A DNA stretch of 64,000 bases. Origin: VXPQ01 sp965223485 (GTDB taxonomy: Bacteria > Bacteroidota > Rhodothermia > Rhodothermales > VXPQ01). Positions 16,288 through 25,246 of this stretch are shown here, piece after piece. The notes beneath the pieces were generated by a model, which had not been told where the DNA came from, did no database searches, and worked only from the letters and a program-made list of their open reading frames with translations. Both the position numbers and the translations under genes were made by a program. Where the stretch lies: contig OZ244993.1 of NCBI GenBank assembly GCA_965223485.1, positions 1,984,001-2,048,000 on the forward strand. Reading direction: 5' to 3'. Numbering within the stretch: position 1 is the first letter of the stretch; every line of letters starts with the position of its first letter.

Positions 16288-17700
16288 ATGCTTGACGAAC
16301 AAGACATTCTTGTTTCCGACGACATCCTCGACGATCCCGGCCATGTGCAACGCATGCTTGCGCGCCGGGTGGAGGATGTCTTGCACAAAGGGGACAGCGA
16401 CGGGGAACGGCGCATCGTGCGCCTGATCGTCCCGATGGCGCCGCTCGATGCACCCGCGTGGCTTGCGGAGCAGACCCTGTTTCCGAAAATATACTGGCAT
16501 GCACGCCGGGACAGTATGGTGACGGCGGCGATCGGCGAGGCGGACCGGTGCGTGGGCGGCCCGGGTGCGGGATATGGCACGCTACGTGCGCAGCTTGATG
16601 CCGTGTTGCCAAAAAGCGATGCGCGGGCGCGTTACTTCGGAGGATTCCGATTCGATCCGAGCGCTCCCGTGGACGAGGTCTGGCAAGGTTTCCCGACGTT
16701 CCTGTTCACGCTGCCCCGGTTTGCGTATCTGCGAAACGAAGACCGGGGGGTATTGGCGTGTAATCTTATTCTACCCCGCGACCTGTCCCGCAAGGACGCT
16801 ATTCTGTCCGAGATCGAGCGACTCCGCTACCCGGATCGTTTTGCCGGCCCGGCGTTCGGCGCGCGTACGCCGCTTCTGCTTTCACGGACGGATGAGCCGG
16901 ACCGGGCAGGTTGGGACCGGAGCGTCGGATGGGCGCTGGACGCTTTCGCAAAGCAGCGCCGCCATCTCGAAAAGGTGGTGCTCGCCCGACGTACGGTCCT
17001 GACTTTTTCCGAATCGCTCGATGCCTTCGCCTTGCTGAAGAAGCTCCGGGAGGCCACCCCGAATTGTTTTCATTACGGGTTTCAGTTCAAGCCCGGGGCT
17101 GTCTTTGTGGGGGCTACCCCGGAGCGCCTTTTCCATCGCAGCGGGCGGTACATACGAACGGAAGCCGTGGCCGGTACCTGTGTACGGGGCGATACGGAGG
17201 CCGAAGACGCCCGGGCCTTGGCCTCCTTGCTTGCCAGCGCAAAGGACCAGCGCGAGCATGCGTACGTGCGGGAGAGTATTCGCAAGGCGCTCGATCCGTT
17301 GTGTCAGGAATTTCGCATTGACGAGGACGCATCCGGGTTGCAACAAGCCCGGAGGTGGCATCTCGTTTCGCGCAGCAGCGGCCTGTTGCAGCGCGGCGTG
17401 CACGGAAGCGATGTCATGGAGGCGCTTCATCCCACCCCTGCCGTGGGGGGGTATCCTGTCGAGCCCGCACTGGCGGCCATCCGCGATCTGGAAGGGTTCG
17501 ACCGGGGCTGGTATGCGGGGCCGGTAGGGTGGATAGGTCCTCAGGGAGCGGAGTTTGCCGTGGCGCTCCGGTGCGGTCTCGTCCGGGATCGCACCCTGTT
17601 TCTGTTTGCCGGCGCCGGGATTGTGGAGGGATCCGATCCTGCTGCCGAGTGGCAGGAAATCGAACAGAAGATCAGCGATATTCCGGGGGTGTTGGGGTGA
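16288..17700 (+). CDS. menF: Isochorismate synthase
   Basis: MenF isomerises chorismate to isochorismate, the first committed step of menaquinone synthesis. The 470-residue protein shows the chorismate-binding domain: 'EAVAGTCVRGDTEAED' near 290, 'LHPTPAVGGYP' near 380, 'GWYAGPVGWIG' and the closing 'FAGAGIVEGSDPAAEWQEIEQK' (each motif is conserved across MenF, EntC and PchA). The gene is followed by menD, which decides for menaquinone rather than siderophore use. The start at 16288 ('MLDEQDIL') is chosen over an upstream TTG. The neighbour menD starts 67 bp downstream. Confidence 0.93.
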   Translation: MLDEQDILVSDDILDDPGHVQRMLARRVEDVLHKGDSDGERRIVRLIVPMAPLDAPAWLAEQTLFPKIYWHARRDSMVTAAIGEADRCVGGPGAGYGTLRAQLDAVLPKSDARARYFGGFRFDPSAPVDEVWQGFPTFLFTLPRFAYLRNEDRGVLACNLILPRDLSRKDAILSEIERLRYPDRFAGPAFGARTPLLLSRTDEPDRAGWDRSVGWALDAFAKQRRHLEKVVLARRTVLTFSESLDAFALLKKLREATPNCFHYGFQFKPGAVFVGATPERLFHRSGRYIRTEAVAGTCVRGDTEAEDARALASLLASAKDQREHAYVRESIRKALDPLCQEFRIDEDASGLQQARRWHLVSRSSGLLQRGVHGSDVMEALHPTPAVGGYPVEPALAAIRDLEGFDRGWYAGPVGWIGPQGAEFAVALRCGLVRDRTLFLFAGAGIVEGSDPAAEWQEIEQKISDIPGVLG

Positions 17701-17767
17701 GGGGGGATTTTACCGGGTGCATCGCCCCGGCCCGTGCGCTATATTTTCAGGCAGATGAAATGCAGCG

Positions 17768-19816
17768 ATGCACATGACCGATTCCGAACCATCCGGCATC
17801 AACCAGATATGGGCCGATCTTCTCGTTGAAGAGTTGATTCGCGCCGGCGTCGGCCTGTTCTGCATCGCACCGGGCTCCCGGAGCGCGCCGCTGGCGCTTG
17901 CCGTGGCTGCCCATCCCCGGGCGCAGTGCGTCATGCACTATGACGAACGGGGCACGGCGTTCTGCGCTCTCGGGTACGGACGCGCTGCGCGGCGCCCCGC
18001 CGCGTGGATTACGACCTCCGGAACGGCGGTTGCAAACGGTATGCCCGCCGTGGTGGAAGCGTCGATGGATGCGGTGCCGATGCTGCTCGTTACGTCGGAT
18101 CGCCCCCCGGAACTGCGGGCCGCCGGCGCCAATCAGACCATTGACCAGGTAAAGATTTTCGGAAACTATGTGCGGTGGCAATTCGACCTGCCCACCCCGG
18201 ATCCGGCTATCGACCCGGCGGTCGTGCTCACCACGGCGGATCAGGCCGTGTACCGGGCAACGCGTATGCCCGCCGGCCCGGTTCATCTCAACGTGATGTA
18301 CCGCGAGCCGCTGTTTTCCAATCCCGATAGAAGCCGCTACGCAGACTATCTCGATAGATTGCAGGCATGGCGGGATGCGGAGGCGCCGTATACCCGGTAC
18401 GGTTCGGCTGCGGACATTTCAAAAACTCCTATATCCGGGCATGGATCGGTCGCAGACATTTCAAAAACTCCTATATCCGGGCATGGATCGGCCGCAGACA
18501 TTTCAAAAACTCCTATTTCCGGGCATGGATCGGCCGCGGACATTCCGAAAACTCCTATTTCCGGGCCTGGATCGGCCACAGACATTTCAAAAACTCCTAT
18601 AACGCATTTCTTCGATGCGCCTCGATTCGAGTCCCTGATGGATGCCCTGCGCCGGGCCGGACGCGGGTTGGTCGTGGCCGGGCGTCTCCACACCCGGACC
18701 CAGGCCGATGCGGTCCGGCGACTGGCGCAAAAACTGGGCTGGCCGCTACTGCCCGATGTATGTTCGCAACTCCGATTCTCGGGCGCATCGTCTGCGGATT
18801 GGTATACGGACGGGGTGGCGGAAGAGGGCGGCGTGATGGCTTCGCGGTACGATCTGGCGCTGGTGAGCGAAGCGTTCCGGGCATCCCACGCGCCGGACGC
18901 CGTATTGTATTTCGGCGGCGCCACCGTATCGACGCGGCTGAATTTCTGGTTGGCCGATGTGCGTCCCGCCTTGTTTGCGGTGGTGCGCGAATCCCCCGAC
19001 CGGATGGATCCCGGCCACTGTGTCACGGAGTATATCGAAACCGGTATTGCGCCTTTCTGCCAGTCCGTTATGGATCATCTGGAAAAGGGGCGAAGAGAGG
19101 GCGAGGAGGCTGGCAACAAGGACTGGACGGCAAGTTGGGCGGCTGCCTCCGACGCCGTGGCCCGCACGATGGACGAACATATGCCGGGCGATCTTTCCGA
19201 GCCTGCTGCGGCCCGGTTTCTCTCGCAGCATATACCCGACGAGGCCACGCTCGTGCTCGCAAGCAGTATGCCGATCCGGGACATGGATATGTTCGGGGAT
19301 ACTGCCGGTCGGTCGCCGTTCGTAGCCGCCAATCGCGGCGCTTCCGGCATCGACGGCGCCGTGGCTACGGCGGTCGGACTGGCGTACGGGCGCCGGGCGC
19401 CGGTCATCCTGCTGGTGGGCGACCTCGGATTGCTGCACGACCTGAACAGCCTGGCCCTAACGGCGTCTGCGCCGGCGCCGGTCGTTATCGTAGTAATCAA
19501 CAACCACGGCGGAGGAATTTTTTCGTTTCTTCCCGTAGCTCGTTGCGGCGAGGCGTTCGAGCCCATGTTCGGGACGCCGCACCCGTATCGTTTCGAGCAG
19601 GCAGCCCGCATGTTCGGTCTCGGCTACGACCATGTCCGTGACATGGATGACTTGTCGGAAGCGTACGCCGGGGCGCTTTCGTCCGGCGAAAGCCAGATCA
19701 TTGAAGTAACGACCGATCGCGCCGAAAACCTGCACCTGCACCGGCGGCTGGAAGCCCTGATCTGCGAGCGGTTTGCAGACGCCGTTCCCGTTTTTACCAA
19801 CAACCCTGACCCATGA
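17768..19816 (+). CDS. menD: SEPHCHC synthase MenD with inserted repeat region
   Basis: MenD is a thiamine-diphosphate enzyme that joins isochorismate and 2-oxoglutarate. The catalytic glutamate is E60 in 'HYDERGTAF', the Mg/ThDP site is 'GDLGLLHDLN' near residue 550 with 'NNHGGGIFSFLP' after it, and 'PGSRSAPLALA' opens the N-terminal domain. At 682 residues it is about 100 longer than the usual 550-580. Part of the excess is a repeat insert at residues 212-279: five near-copies of a 14-residue unit 'GSAADISKTPISGH'. The insert falls between the N-terminal and middle domains, a place where extra residues can be tolerated. Its stop overlaps the menB start by 4 bp. Confidence 0.93.
   Translation: MHMTDSEPSGINQIWADLLVEELIRAGVGLFCIAPGSRSAPLALAVAAHPRAQCVMHYDERGTAFCALGYGRAARRPAAWITTSGTAVANGMPAVVEASMDAVPMLLVTSDRPPELRAAGANQTIDQVKIFGNYVRWQFDLPTPDPAIDPAVVLTTADQAVYRATRMPAGPVHLNVMYREPLFSNPDRSRYADYLDRLQAWRDAEAPYTRYGSAADISKTPISGHGSVADISKTPISGHGSAADISKTPISGHGSAADIPKTPISGPGSATDISKTPITHFFDAPRFESLMDALRRAGRGLVVAGRLHTRTQADAVRRLAQKLGWPLLPDVCSQLRFSGASSADWYTDGVAEEGGVMASRYDLALVSEAFRASHAPDAVLYFGGATVSTRLNFWLADVRPALFAVVRESPDRMDPGHCVTEYIETGIAPFCQSVMDHLEKGRREGEEAGNKDWTASWAAASDAVARTMDEHMPGDLSEPAAARFLSQHIPDEATLVLASSMPIRDMDMFGDTAGRSPFVAANRGASGIDGAVATAVGLAYGRRAPVILLVGDLGLLHDLNSLALTASAPAPVVIVVINNHGGGIFSFLPVARCGEAFEPMFGTPHPYRFEQAARMFGLGYDHVRDMDDLSEAYAGALSSGESQIIEVTTDRAENLHLHRRLEALICERFADAVPVFTNNPDP
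18401..18603 (+). repeat. Five in-frame 42-bp repeats inside menD
   Basis: The unit GGATCGGCCGCAGACATTTC + AAAAACTCCTATTTCCGGGCAT (42 bp) is repeated 4.8 times with few changes. Each unit reads 'GS-AADISKTPISGH'. It inserts about 68 residues between MenD domains without breaking the frame. Confidence 0.93.
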
Positions 19817-20640
19817 CTCCTGCAATAGATTGGCAAGTAGCGAAATCCTACCAGGACATCACGTATCACAAGGCGGAGGGGATCGCAAAGATCACCATCA
19901 ATCGCCCCGAAGTACGCAATGCCTTCCGCCCCCTTACGGTCACAGAGATGCGCGATGCGCTTCAGGATGCGCGCGACGACCATGAGATCGGCGTGATTAT
20001 TCTTACCGGCGAGGGGCCGGAAGCTTTCTGCTCCGGCGGAGACCAGAAGATTCGCGGGGACGCCGGGTATACGGAAGAAGGCACGGGCGTCATGCGGCTG
20101 AATGTGCTTGATTTTCAGCGGGAGATACGGAGTTGTCCGAAGCCTGTTATCGCCATGGTGGCTGGCTGGGCTGTGGGCGGCGGCCATGTGCTGCATGTGC
20201 TATGCGATCTTACCATTGCCGCCGAAAACGCCCGGTTCATGCAGACGGGGCCCAAGGTGGGATCGTTTGACGGGGGGTACGGGGCCTCGTATCTTGCTCG
20301 CATCGTGGGTCAGAAAAAGGCCCGCGAGATATGGTATCTGTGCCGTCCCTACGATGCTCGTCAGGCGCTGGAGATGGGACTGGTCAACACCGTCGTGCCC
20401 CTGGATCGGCTGGAGGAGGAAACTGTGCGCTGGTGCCGCGATATTCTGCAGAACTCGCAAATGGCCATTCGTTGCCTGAAAGCCGGCTTGAACGCCGATT
20501 GCGACGGGCAGGCGGGCTTGCAGGAACTGGCCGGGAACGCCACGTTGCTTTTCTATATGACAGAGGAAGGGCAGGAAGGGCGCAACGCCTTCAATGAAAA
20601 GCGCAAGCCGGACTTCTCGCAGTTTCCGTATCGTCCTTGA
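19813..20640 (+). CDS. menB: 1,4-dihydroxy-2-naphthoyl-CoA synthase
   Basis: MenB closes the second ring of the naphthoquinone by Dieckmann-type condensation of o-succinylbenzoyl-CoA. The 275-residue crotonase-fold protein has 'CSGGDQKIRGDAGY' (oxyanion and substrate loop), 'GWAVGGGHVLHVLCDLTIAA', and 'GSFDGGYGASYLARIVGQKKAREIWYLCRPYDA', all typical of MenB rather than other enoyl-CoA hydratases. Length is normal. It starts within the menD stop (ATGA) and is followed by menA after 41 bp, so translation is coupled. Confidence 0.96.
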   Translation: MTPAIDWQVAKSYQDITYHKAEGIAKITINRPEVRNAFRPLTVTEMRDALQDARDDHEIGVIILTGEGPEAFCSGGDQKIRGDAGYTEEGTGVMRLNVLDFQREIRSCPKPVIAMVAGWAVGGGHVLHVLCDLTIAAENARFMQTGPKVGSFDGGYGASYLARIVGQKKAREIWYLCRPYDARQALEMGLVNTVVPLDRLEEETVRWCRDILQNSQMAIRCLKAGLNADCDGQAGLQELAGNATLLFYMTEEGQEGRNAFNEKRKPDFSQFPYRP

Positions 20641-20681
20641 ACGCGCGCTCGACATCCGCTTCCGCCGCCGGGCAGTCTCCC

Positions 20682-21575
20682 ATGCAATCGAAACAGGGGC
20701 GTCCGAAATGGACGATCTGGATATGGGCGGCGCGTCCGAAGACGCTGTGGGCCGCGGTGGCCCCGGTGCTGCTCGGGACGGCCTTCGCCTTCGGGGAAGA
20801 TGCATTTCATGCGCTTTCCGCGTGCTGCGCACTCCTGGTCGCCGTGTTCATTCAGGTGGGTACGAACTATGCGAACGATTACCAGGATTTCGCGCAGGGC
20901 GCCGATACGGCGGATCGAAAGGGGCCCATGCGCATCACCCAGGCGGGTCTGGCCAGTCCCCGGGCTGTCCGCACCGCGGCGGGCCTTGCCTTTCTGATCG
21001 CTTTTCTGGCCGGGTTGTACCTGGTTGTGCGCGGAGGGTGGCTCCTCCTGTTCATCGGGCTGGCGTCCATTTTGTGCGGGGCGATCTACTCGGCGGGGCG
21101 CTATTCACTGGCGTACCTGGGCATTGCCGATCTTTTTGTGTTGGTGTTTTTCGGTCCGGTGGCCGTGGCCGGGACGCACTATGTGCAGGCGCTGGCGTTT
21201 TCGTGGCCGGTTGCGCTGGCCGGGTTGGGAGCGGGTTTTCTCGCTACGGCCATTCTGCTCGTGAACAATACGCGCGACATAGCGGAGGATGAGGCCGCCG
21301 GGAAGAAAACGCTGGTGGTGCGATGGGGGCGCAGCGCAGGCGTGGCCCTCTACGGCGTATGCGTGGCGGGCGCGGCCATAGTGGTCGTAGCGTCGGCGAT
21401 GCTTGCCGGCAACGGGTGGATGCTCATTGCTTTATTCGCAACGCCCTGGGGGCTGGTCAACATGCGGACATTGCGCGCCACGAGTGACCCCGCGGTGTTG
21501 AATCCTCTCCTGGGTTCCACATCGCGGCTTCTGCTCATATACTGCCTGCTTTTCGGTCTCGGACGGATCTTCTAA
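20682..21575 (+). CDS. menA: 1,4-dihydroxy-2-naphthoate polyprenyltransferase
   Basis: MenA attaches the isoprenoid side chain to DHNA in the inner membrane. The 297-residue protein has about eight or nine hydrophobic helices and the prenyl-diphosphate motif 'NYANDYQDFAQGADTADRKGPMRITQAGL' (NDxxDxxxGxD), with a second conserved 'NNTRDIAEDEAAGKKTLVVRWG' in the later part. The ATG at 20682 is preferred to a TTG at 20637 that would overlap the menB stop. It lies 16 bp before menE. Confidence 0.94.
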   Translation: MQSKQGRPKWTIWIWAARPKTLWAAVAPVLLGTAFAFGEDAFHALSACCALLVAVFIQVGTNYANDYQDFAQGADTADRKGPMRITQAGLASPRAVRTAAGLAFLIAFLAGLYLVVRGGWLLLFIGLASILCGAIYSAGRYSLAYLGIADLFVLVFFGPVAVAGTHYVQALAFSWPVALAGLGAGFLATAILLVNNTRDIAEDEAAGKKTLVVRWGRSAGVALYGVCVAGAAIVVVASAMLAGNGWMLIALFATPWGLVNMRTLRATSDPAVLNPLLGSTSRLLLIYCLLFGLGRIF

Positions 21576-21591
21576 CCGGTTGTCCTGCCGC

Positions 21592-23004
21592 ATGGATATT
21601 CCTTGCCTGCTTTCGACGGCGGCGCTCCGGGCGCCCCTTGAAACGGCGCTATCGTCCCCCGGCGTCGAGGTGTCGTATGGCGAACTCGATAGCCTTGTGT
21701 CGGGGACGGCCCGCCGCATGGCGGAAAAAGGGGTGGGGAGGGGAGCGCGCGTGGCGCTCGTCATGGACCGGAGCGTGGAAGCGGTAATTTTGCTTCTTGC
21801 GGCGATACGGGCTGGGGCGGTAGCCTGTCCTGTTTCGATGCGCCTCCCGGAGGCTACGGCCGCCGAGCGATGCCGCGGTCTGGGCGTATCGCTTACAGTC
21901 AGCGACCGGCCGTTCGGAACGGCTGTGGCGGTGAGAGACCTGATCGAACGGGGCCCACACGAAAACCCTGGTAACGCGCCGCCGTTTTCCGAAGATGCTC
22001 CCGCCACCATCGTATTTACCTCCGGGTCTTCCGGTGCTGCCCGTCCCGCGCTCCATACGTACGGGAATCATTATTTCAGTGCGCTGGGCGCGCAGGACAA
22101 CATGCCGCTGGTTTGCGGAGATCGCTGGCTCCTGTCGTTGCCGCTCTGGCACGTGGGGGGGCTTGCGATCCTTTTTCGTTGTCTGCTTGCCGCCGCCACG
22201 GTGGTATTGCCCGATCCGGCGGACTCCATGGCCGAATCCATGGTCGAATCCGTTCGGAAGGTTACCCATGTGTCCATGGTCTCCACCCAGTTCCGGCGAT
22301 TGTTGCGCGAAGCGAAATCCGGGGAGGCGCATCCAGAGAAGGCCCTGCTGCTCGGAGGCGGTGCTGTACCGCCGGTCCTGATTGACGAGGCCGTGCGGCG
22401 CGGCATACCCGTACATACCAGCTACGGTCTTACGGAAATGGCTTCGCAAGTGACGGCCACGCCTCCCGGCGCGGCGCCGGAGGTCTTGCGCACATCGGGC
22501 CGGGTGTTGCCTTGGCGGGAACTCCGCTGCGACAAAGGAGGACAGATCATGGTACGGGGGCGCACGCGCTTTGCCGGATATGTCGAGGGGAATCAGCTGG
22601 CGCGTCCTTTTGACGAAGAAGGATGGTTTGCAACCGGAGATATGGGGCGGCTGGATGCTTCCGGCCGGCTTATTGTCCGGGGGCGTATGGATCACCTGCT
22701 CGTGTCGGGCGGCGAGAACATTCTCCCAGAGGAGATCGAGGTCGTTCTGGCGGGCGTGGAAGGGGTCGAACGCGTCGTCGTCGTAGGCGTGCAGGACGAG
22801 GAATACGGCCAGCGCCCGGTGGCTTTTGTCGAGACGGTGGACGGGAAAATCGATGCGTCCCGGCTGCGCGCCGCCGTTGAAGCCGTACTTCCCCGGTTCA
22901 TGACGCCCGATGCCTTCTATCCGTGGCCGACCGATCTTGCCGGAGCGGGTCTTAAGCCGGACCGTAGCATGCTCCGGCGGCGGGCCGAGGCGATGCGGGG
23001 GTAG
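21592..23004 (+). CDS. menE: o-Succinylbenzoate--CoA ligase
   Basis: MenE activates o-succinylbenzoate with ATP and CoA before MenB acts. The 470-residue adenylate-forming enzyme has the P-loop 'VFTSGSSGAARPALHT' near 141-156, 'YGLTEMASQ' near 276-284, 'GWFATGDMGRLDASGRLIVRGRMDHLLVSGGENI' and a final 'PRFMTPDAF'. The final lysine region reads 'GAGLKPDRSML', where K serves in adenylation. The position in the men operon supports MenE over other acyl-CoA ligases. menC, which makes its substrate, is not seen in this operon, and neither is menH. Confidence 0.9.
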   Translation: MDIPCLLSTAALRAPLETALSSPGVEVSYGELDSLVSGTARRMAEKGVGRGARVALVMDRSVEAVILLLAAIRAGAVACPVSMRLPEATAAERCRGLGVSLTVSDRPFGTAVAVRDLIERGPHENPGNAPPFSEDAPATIVFTSGSSGAARPALHTYGNHYFSALGAQDNMPLVCGDRWLLSLPLWHVGGLAILFRCLLAAATVVLPDPADSMAESMVESVRKVTHVSMVSTQFRRLLREAKSGEAHPEKALLLGGGAVPPVLIDEAVRRGIPVHTSYGLTEMASQVTATPPGAAPEVLRTSGRVLPWRELRCDKGGQIMVRGRTRFAGYVEGNQLARPFDEEGWFATGDMGRLDASGRLIVRGRMDHLLVSGGENILPEEIEVVLAGVEGVERVVVVGVQDEEYGQRPVAFVETVDGKIDASRLRAAVEAVLPRFMTPDAFYPWPTDLAGAGLKPDRSMLRRRAEAMRG

Positions 23005-23154
23005 GGTAGGGGGGTACAGGTCCGGATTGACTCAGAGACAGCCGCAAGATGGTTTCGGCGAGACAATGAGCATACGAACCCATCGCACCGGCGCGCGTAA
23101 AGAAATATCCCAATCTTCCGGACCGCTTCCCCGTTCCTGTCGGCGCGCCATGCC

Positions 23155-23739
23155 ATGCGTTGCAGTCTGAATCTTGTTCTGTTGCTGTGCGCGGGCATGC
23201 TTGCGGCATGCGGCCGCACGACAGCCCCTCCCGCGGCCATGAAAGACATTCGCTCCGAAGCGGATCCCGTGCAGGAAAGCTGGGGCGCCGAGTATTATGT
23301 GACGGAAACGATTCCCGGAGACGCGTCCTCGCGTCCGCGTTTGAAGATGCGCGCAGATCATATGGCGACGTTCGAAGCAGGGGACAGCACATGGACCGTC
23401 TTGCAGAACGACTCGACCGGAGATCGCGTGACGGTTCTGCTCTACGATGAAGCCGGGGATTCGTCCGCTACGGTCTTCGCGGATCGGATTACGCTTCTCG
23501 ACAACAAAAAGCGATTCGAGGCGGTAGGAAACGTTGAAGTCCGTGCACAGGGAGACAAGGCGCTGTGGAGCGAGCATCTTGTCTGGTTCGAGCGCGAGGA
23601 GGTCCTTCGAACGCCCGGGTTCGTCCGTATCTCGACGCCTGACGAACAGGTGCAGGGATATGCGCTGGAAGCGGACGAGCGTCTCGACGAGTATACGTTG
23701 CGGAGCATGACAGGCCGGGTGACCGTGCGCGAAGAATGA
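23155..23739 (+). CDS. lptC: LPS-export lipoprotein LptC
   Basis: LptC bridges the LptB2FG transporter and LptA in the periplasm. The 194-residue protein starts with a lipoprotein signal ending 'MLAAC' (Cys19), after which it has the beta-jellyroll pattern of the family: 'LKMRADHMATFEAGD', 'VTVLLYDEAGDSSATVFADRITLLDNKKRFEAVGNVEVRA'. A lipid anchor in place of the N-terminal helix of enteric LptC is common in Bacteroidota. It overlaps the next gene by 4 bp. Two more Lpt-type genes follow, which supports the assignment. Confidence 0.85.
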   Translation: MRCSLNLVLLLCAGMLAACGRTTAPPAAMKDIRSEADPVQESWGAEYYVTETIPGDASSRPRLKMRADHMATFEAGDSTWTVLQNDSTGDRVTVLLYDEAGDSSATVFADRITLLDNKKRFEAVGNVEVRAQGDKALWSEHLVWFEREEVLRTPGFVRISTPDEQVQGYALEADERLDEYTLRSMTGRVTVREE

Positions 23740-25241
23740 AATACGGCGCCGGAAGCGTGGTATGTCGTCTTGTGGTGGGCCTGTGCATGGGTGCAGGCGC
23801 GGCCTTGCCGTTATATGCGCAGGAAGCCGACGCCACCCGCTTGCAGGAGGTGGATGTCCGCGCCGACTTGCTGGAAGGCGGTGAAGAGCAGGGCGAACGC
23901 ATCCGGCGTCTCATCGGCAATGTGCGCTTGCAGCAGGAGGATACACGCTTGCGGGCGAGCCGGGCCGTGCAGTTCCCGGAACGCCGGGAAATCCTTTTCA
24001 CGGGAGATGTGCTGGTGATCGAGCGCGGCGATACCCTGCGCGCCGACACGGTGCTCTACAACAGTCGTGACAAGACGGGCCATGCGCGCGGCGGCATACG
24101 TCTTTCCGATGGGGACGTGCTGCTCGAAGCGCCTTCGGGGTTGTATTTCACCCGCTCGAAACGCGCCCGTTTTTCGGAAGGCGTCACGTTGACCGATCGC
24201 GCCGCTGTGCTGACCAGCCTGGCCGGGGAATACTTTTCGGACGAAAAGCGGGCCGATTTTTACGGGGATGTAGTCCTGGTGGAAGACAACGCGTCGCTGC
24301 GGGCGGACACGGTGACCTACCATCGGGAAACGGATATTTCGATTGCCCGAGGCAATGTGTTCGTCGAACGCGTCGATACGACCGGTCAGGCCAATGCAAA
24401 CCGACAGCTCGTCCGGTCGCTTCTTTTCGGGGACCGGGCGTACAACGAGGACAGCACCGGCTACAGCCGCATGGAAGGCAATCCTCTGTTGCTCCGGATC
24501 CGGGAAGATTCGACCGGCGCGGGCGCGGATACGTTGATGGTGCGCGCCCGTATCCTCGAATCGTCCCGGCGGGATTCGCTGGAGCGGCTCGTGGCTGTCG
24601 ACTCGGTGCGTGTTCTGCATGGCGACCTTACGGCCGTTGCTGACTCGGTGGTCTACGACAGGATAACCACCGTGGGCGAAGACGGGGAAGACATCCAGCG
24701 CACCGTATCCCGGTTTTTCGGCAATCCTCTGGCCTGGTTCCAGGACAATCAGGTAAGCGGAGATACGTTGCAGGTCGAGGGGGGCGGCGAAGAAGTGGAA
24801 ACCCTGCTTGTGCTGGGAAGCGCCTTTGCGGCCCGTCCGGATTCGGCGACGAAACGGATCCACCAGTTGCGCGGCAAACGGATCGCGGCTGCGTTTGAGC
24901 GGGATTCCCTGCGCACGCTTTCGGCGGGTCCGCAAGCCGAAGCCATTCATTTCAGAACCAGCGAGGACGGTCTGCCCGAGGGGGCCGTCCATATGTCCGC
25001 AGACCGCATTCTGCTCCATTTCCGCGAGGGAGACATCGACCGGCTCGAAGCGATCCGCGACACGGAAGGCGTATATTATTCGGAGGATATTATGCCGGAT
25101 TCGCTCTCGCTCGAGGGGTTCGTATGGCGTCCCGAGCGGCGCCCATGGAAACGGGAATTTCTCCAGCGCGTCGAATGGCAAGGGGGCAATGGTTTCCGAC
25201 CTTCCGACGCCCCCGATTCGCTTCCGGAACCAATGGATTGA
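23736..25241 (+). CDS. OstA-like protein (LptA/LptD N-terminal type)
   Basis: The 501-residue product carries a signal peptide ending 'LPLYAQE' near residue 29 and repeated OstA-like strands: 'LIGNVRLQQEDTRLRASRAVQF', 'FTGDVLVIERGDTLRADTVLYN', 'FYGDVVLVEDNASLRADTVTYHR'. These match the LptA/OstA domain that carries LPS across the periplasm. The length is far above LptA (~180) and below LptD (~780); no barrel is evident at the C-terminus. Bacteroidota often encode such a long OstA-like protein beside LptC. It lies between lptC and lptB, so a role in LPS transport is likely. Confidence 0.82.
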   Translation: MKYGAGSVVCRLVVGLCMGAGAALPLYAQEADATRLQEVDVRADLLEGGEEQGERIRRLIGNVRLQQEDTRLRASRAVQFPERREILFTGDVLVIERGDTLRADTVLYNSRDKTGHARGGIRLSDGDVLLEAPSGLYFTRSKRARFSEGVTLTDRAAVLTSLAGEYFSDEKRADFYGDVVLVEDNASLRADTVTYHRETDISIARGNVFVERVDTTGQANANRQLVRSLLFGDRAYNEDSTGYSRMEGNPLLLRIREDSTGAGADTLMVRARILESSRRDSLERLVAVDSVRVLHGDLTAVADSVVYDRITTVGEDGEDIQRTVSRFFGNPLAWFQDNQVSGDTLQVEGGGEEVETLLVLGSAFAARPDSATKRIHQLRGKRIAAAFERDSLRTLSAGPQAEAIHFRTSEDGLPEGAVHMSADRILLHFREGDIDRLEAIRDTEGVYYSEDIMPDSLSLEGFVWRPERRPWKREFLQRVEWQGGNGFRPSDAPDSLPEPMD

Positions 25242-25246
25242 CCCGT

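Noticed and set aside
22147..22170. A second -24/-12-like match (TGGCAC...CTTGC) inside menE
   Set aside because: The GG and GC doublets are 15 bp apart, not 10, and the site lies within a coding region.
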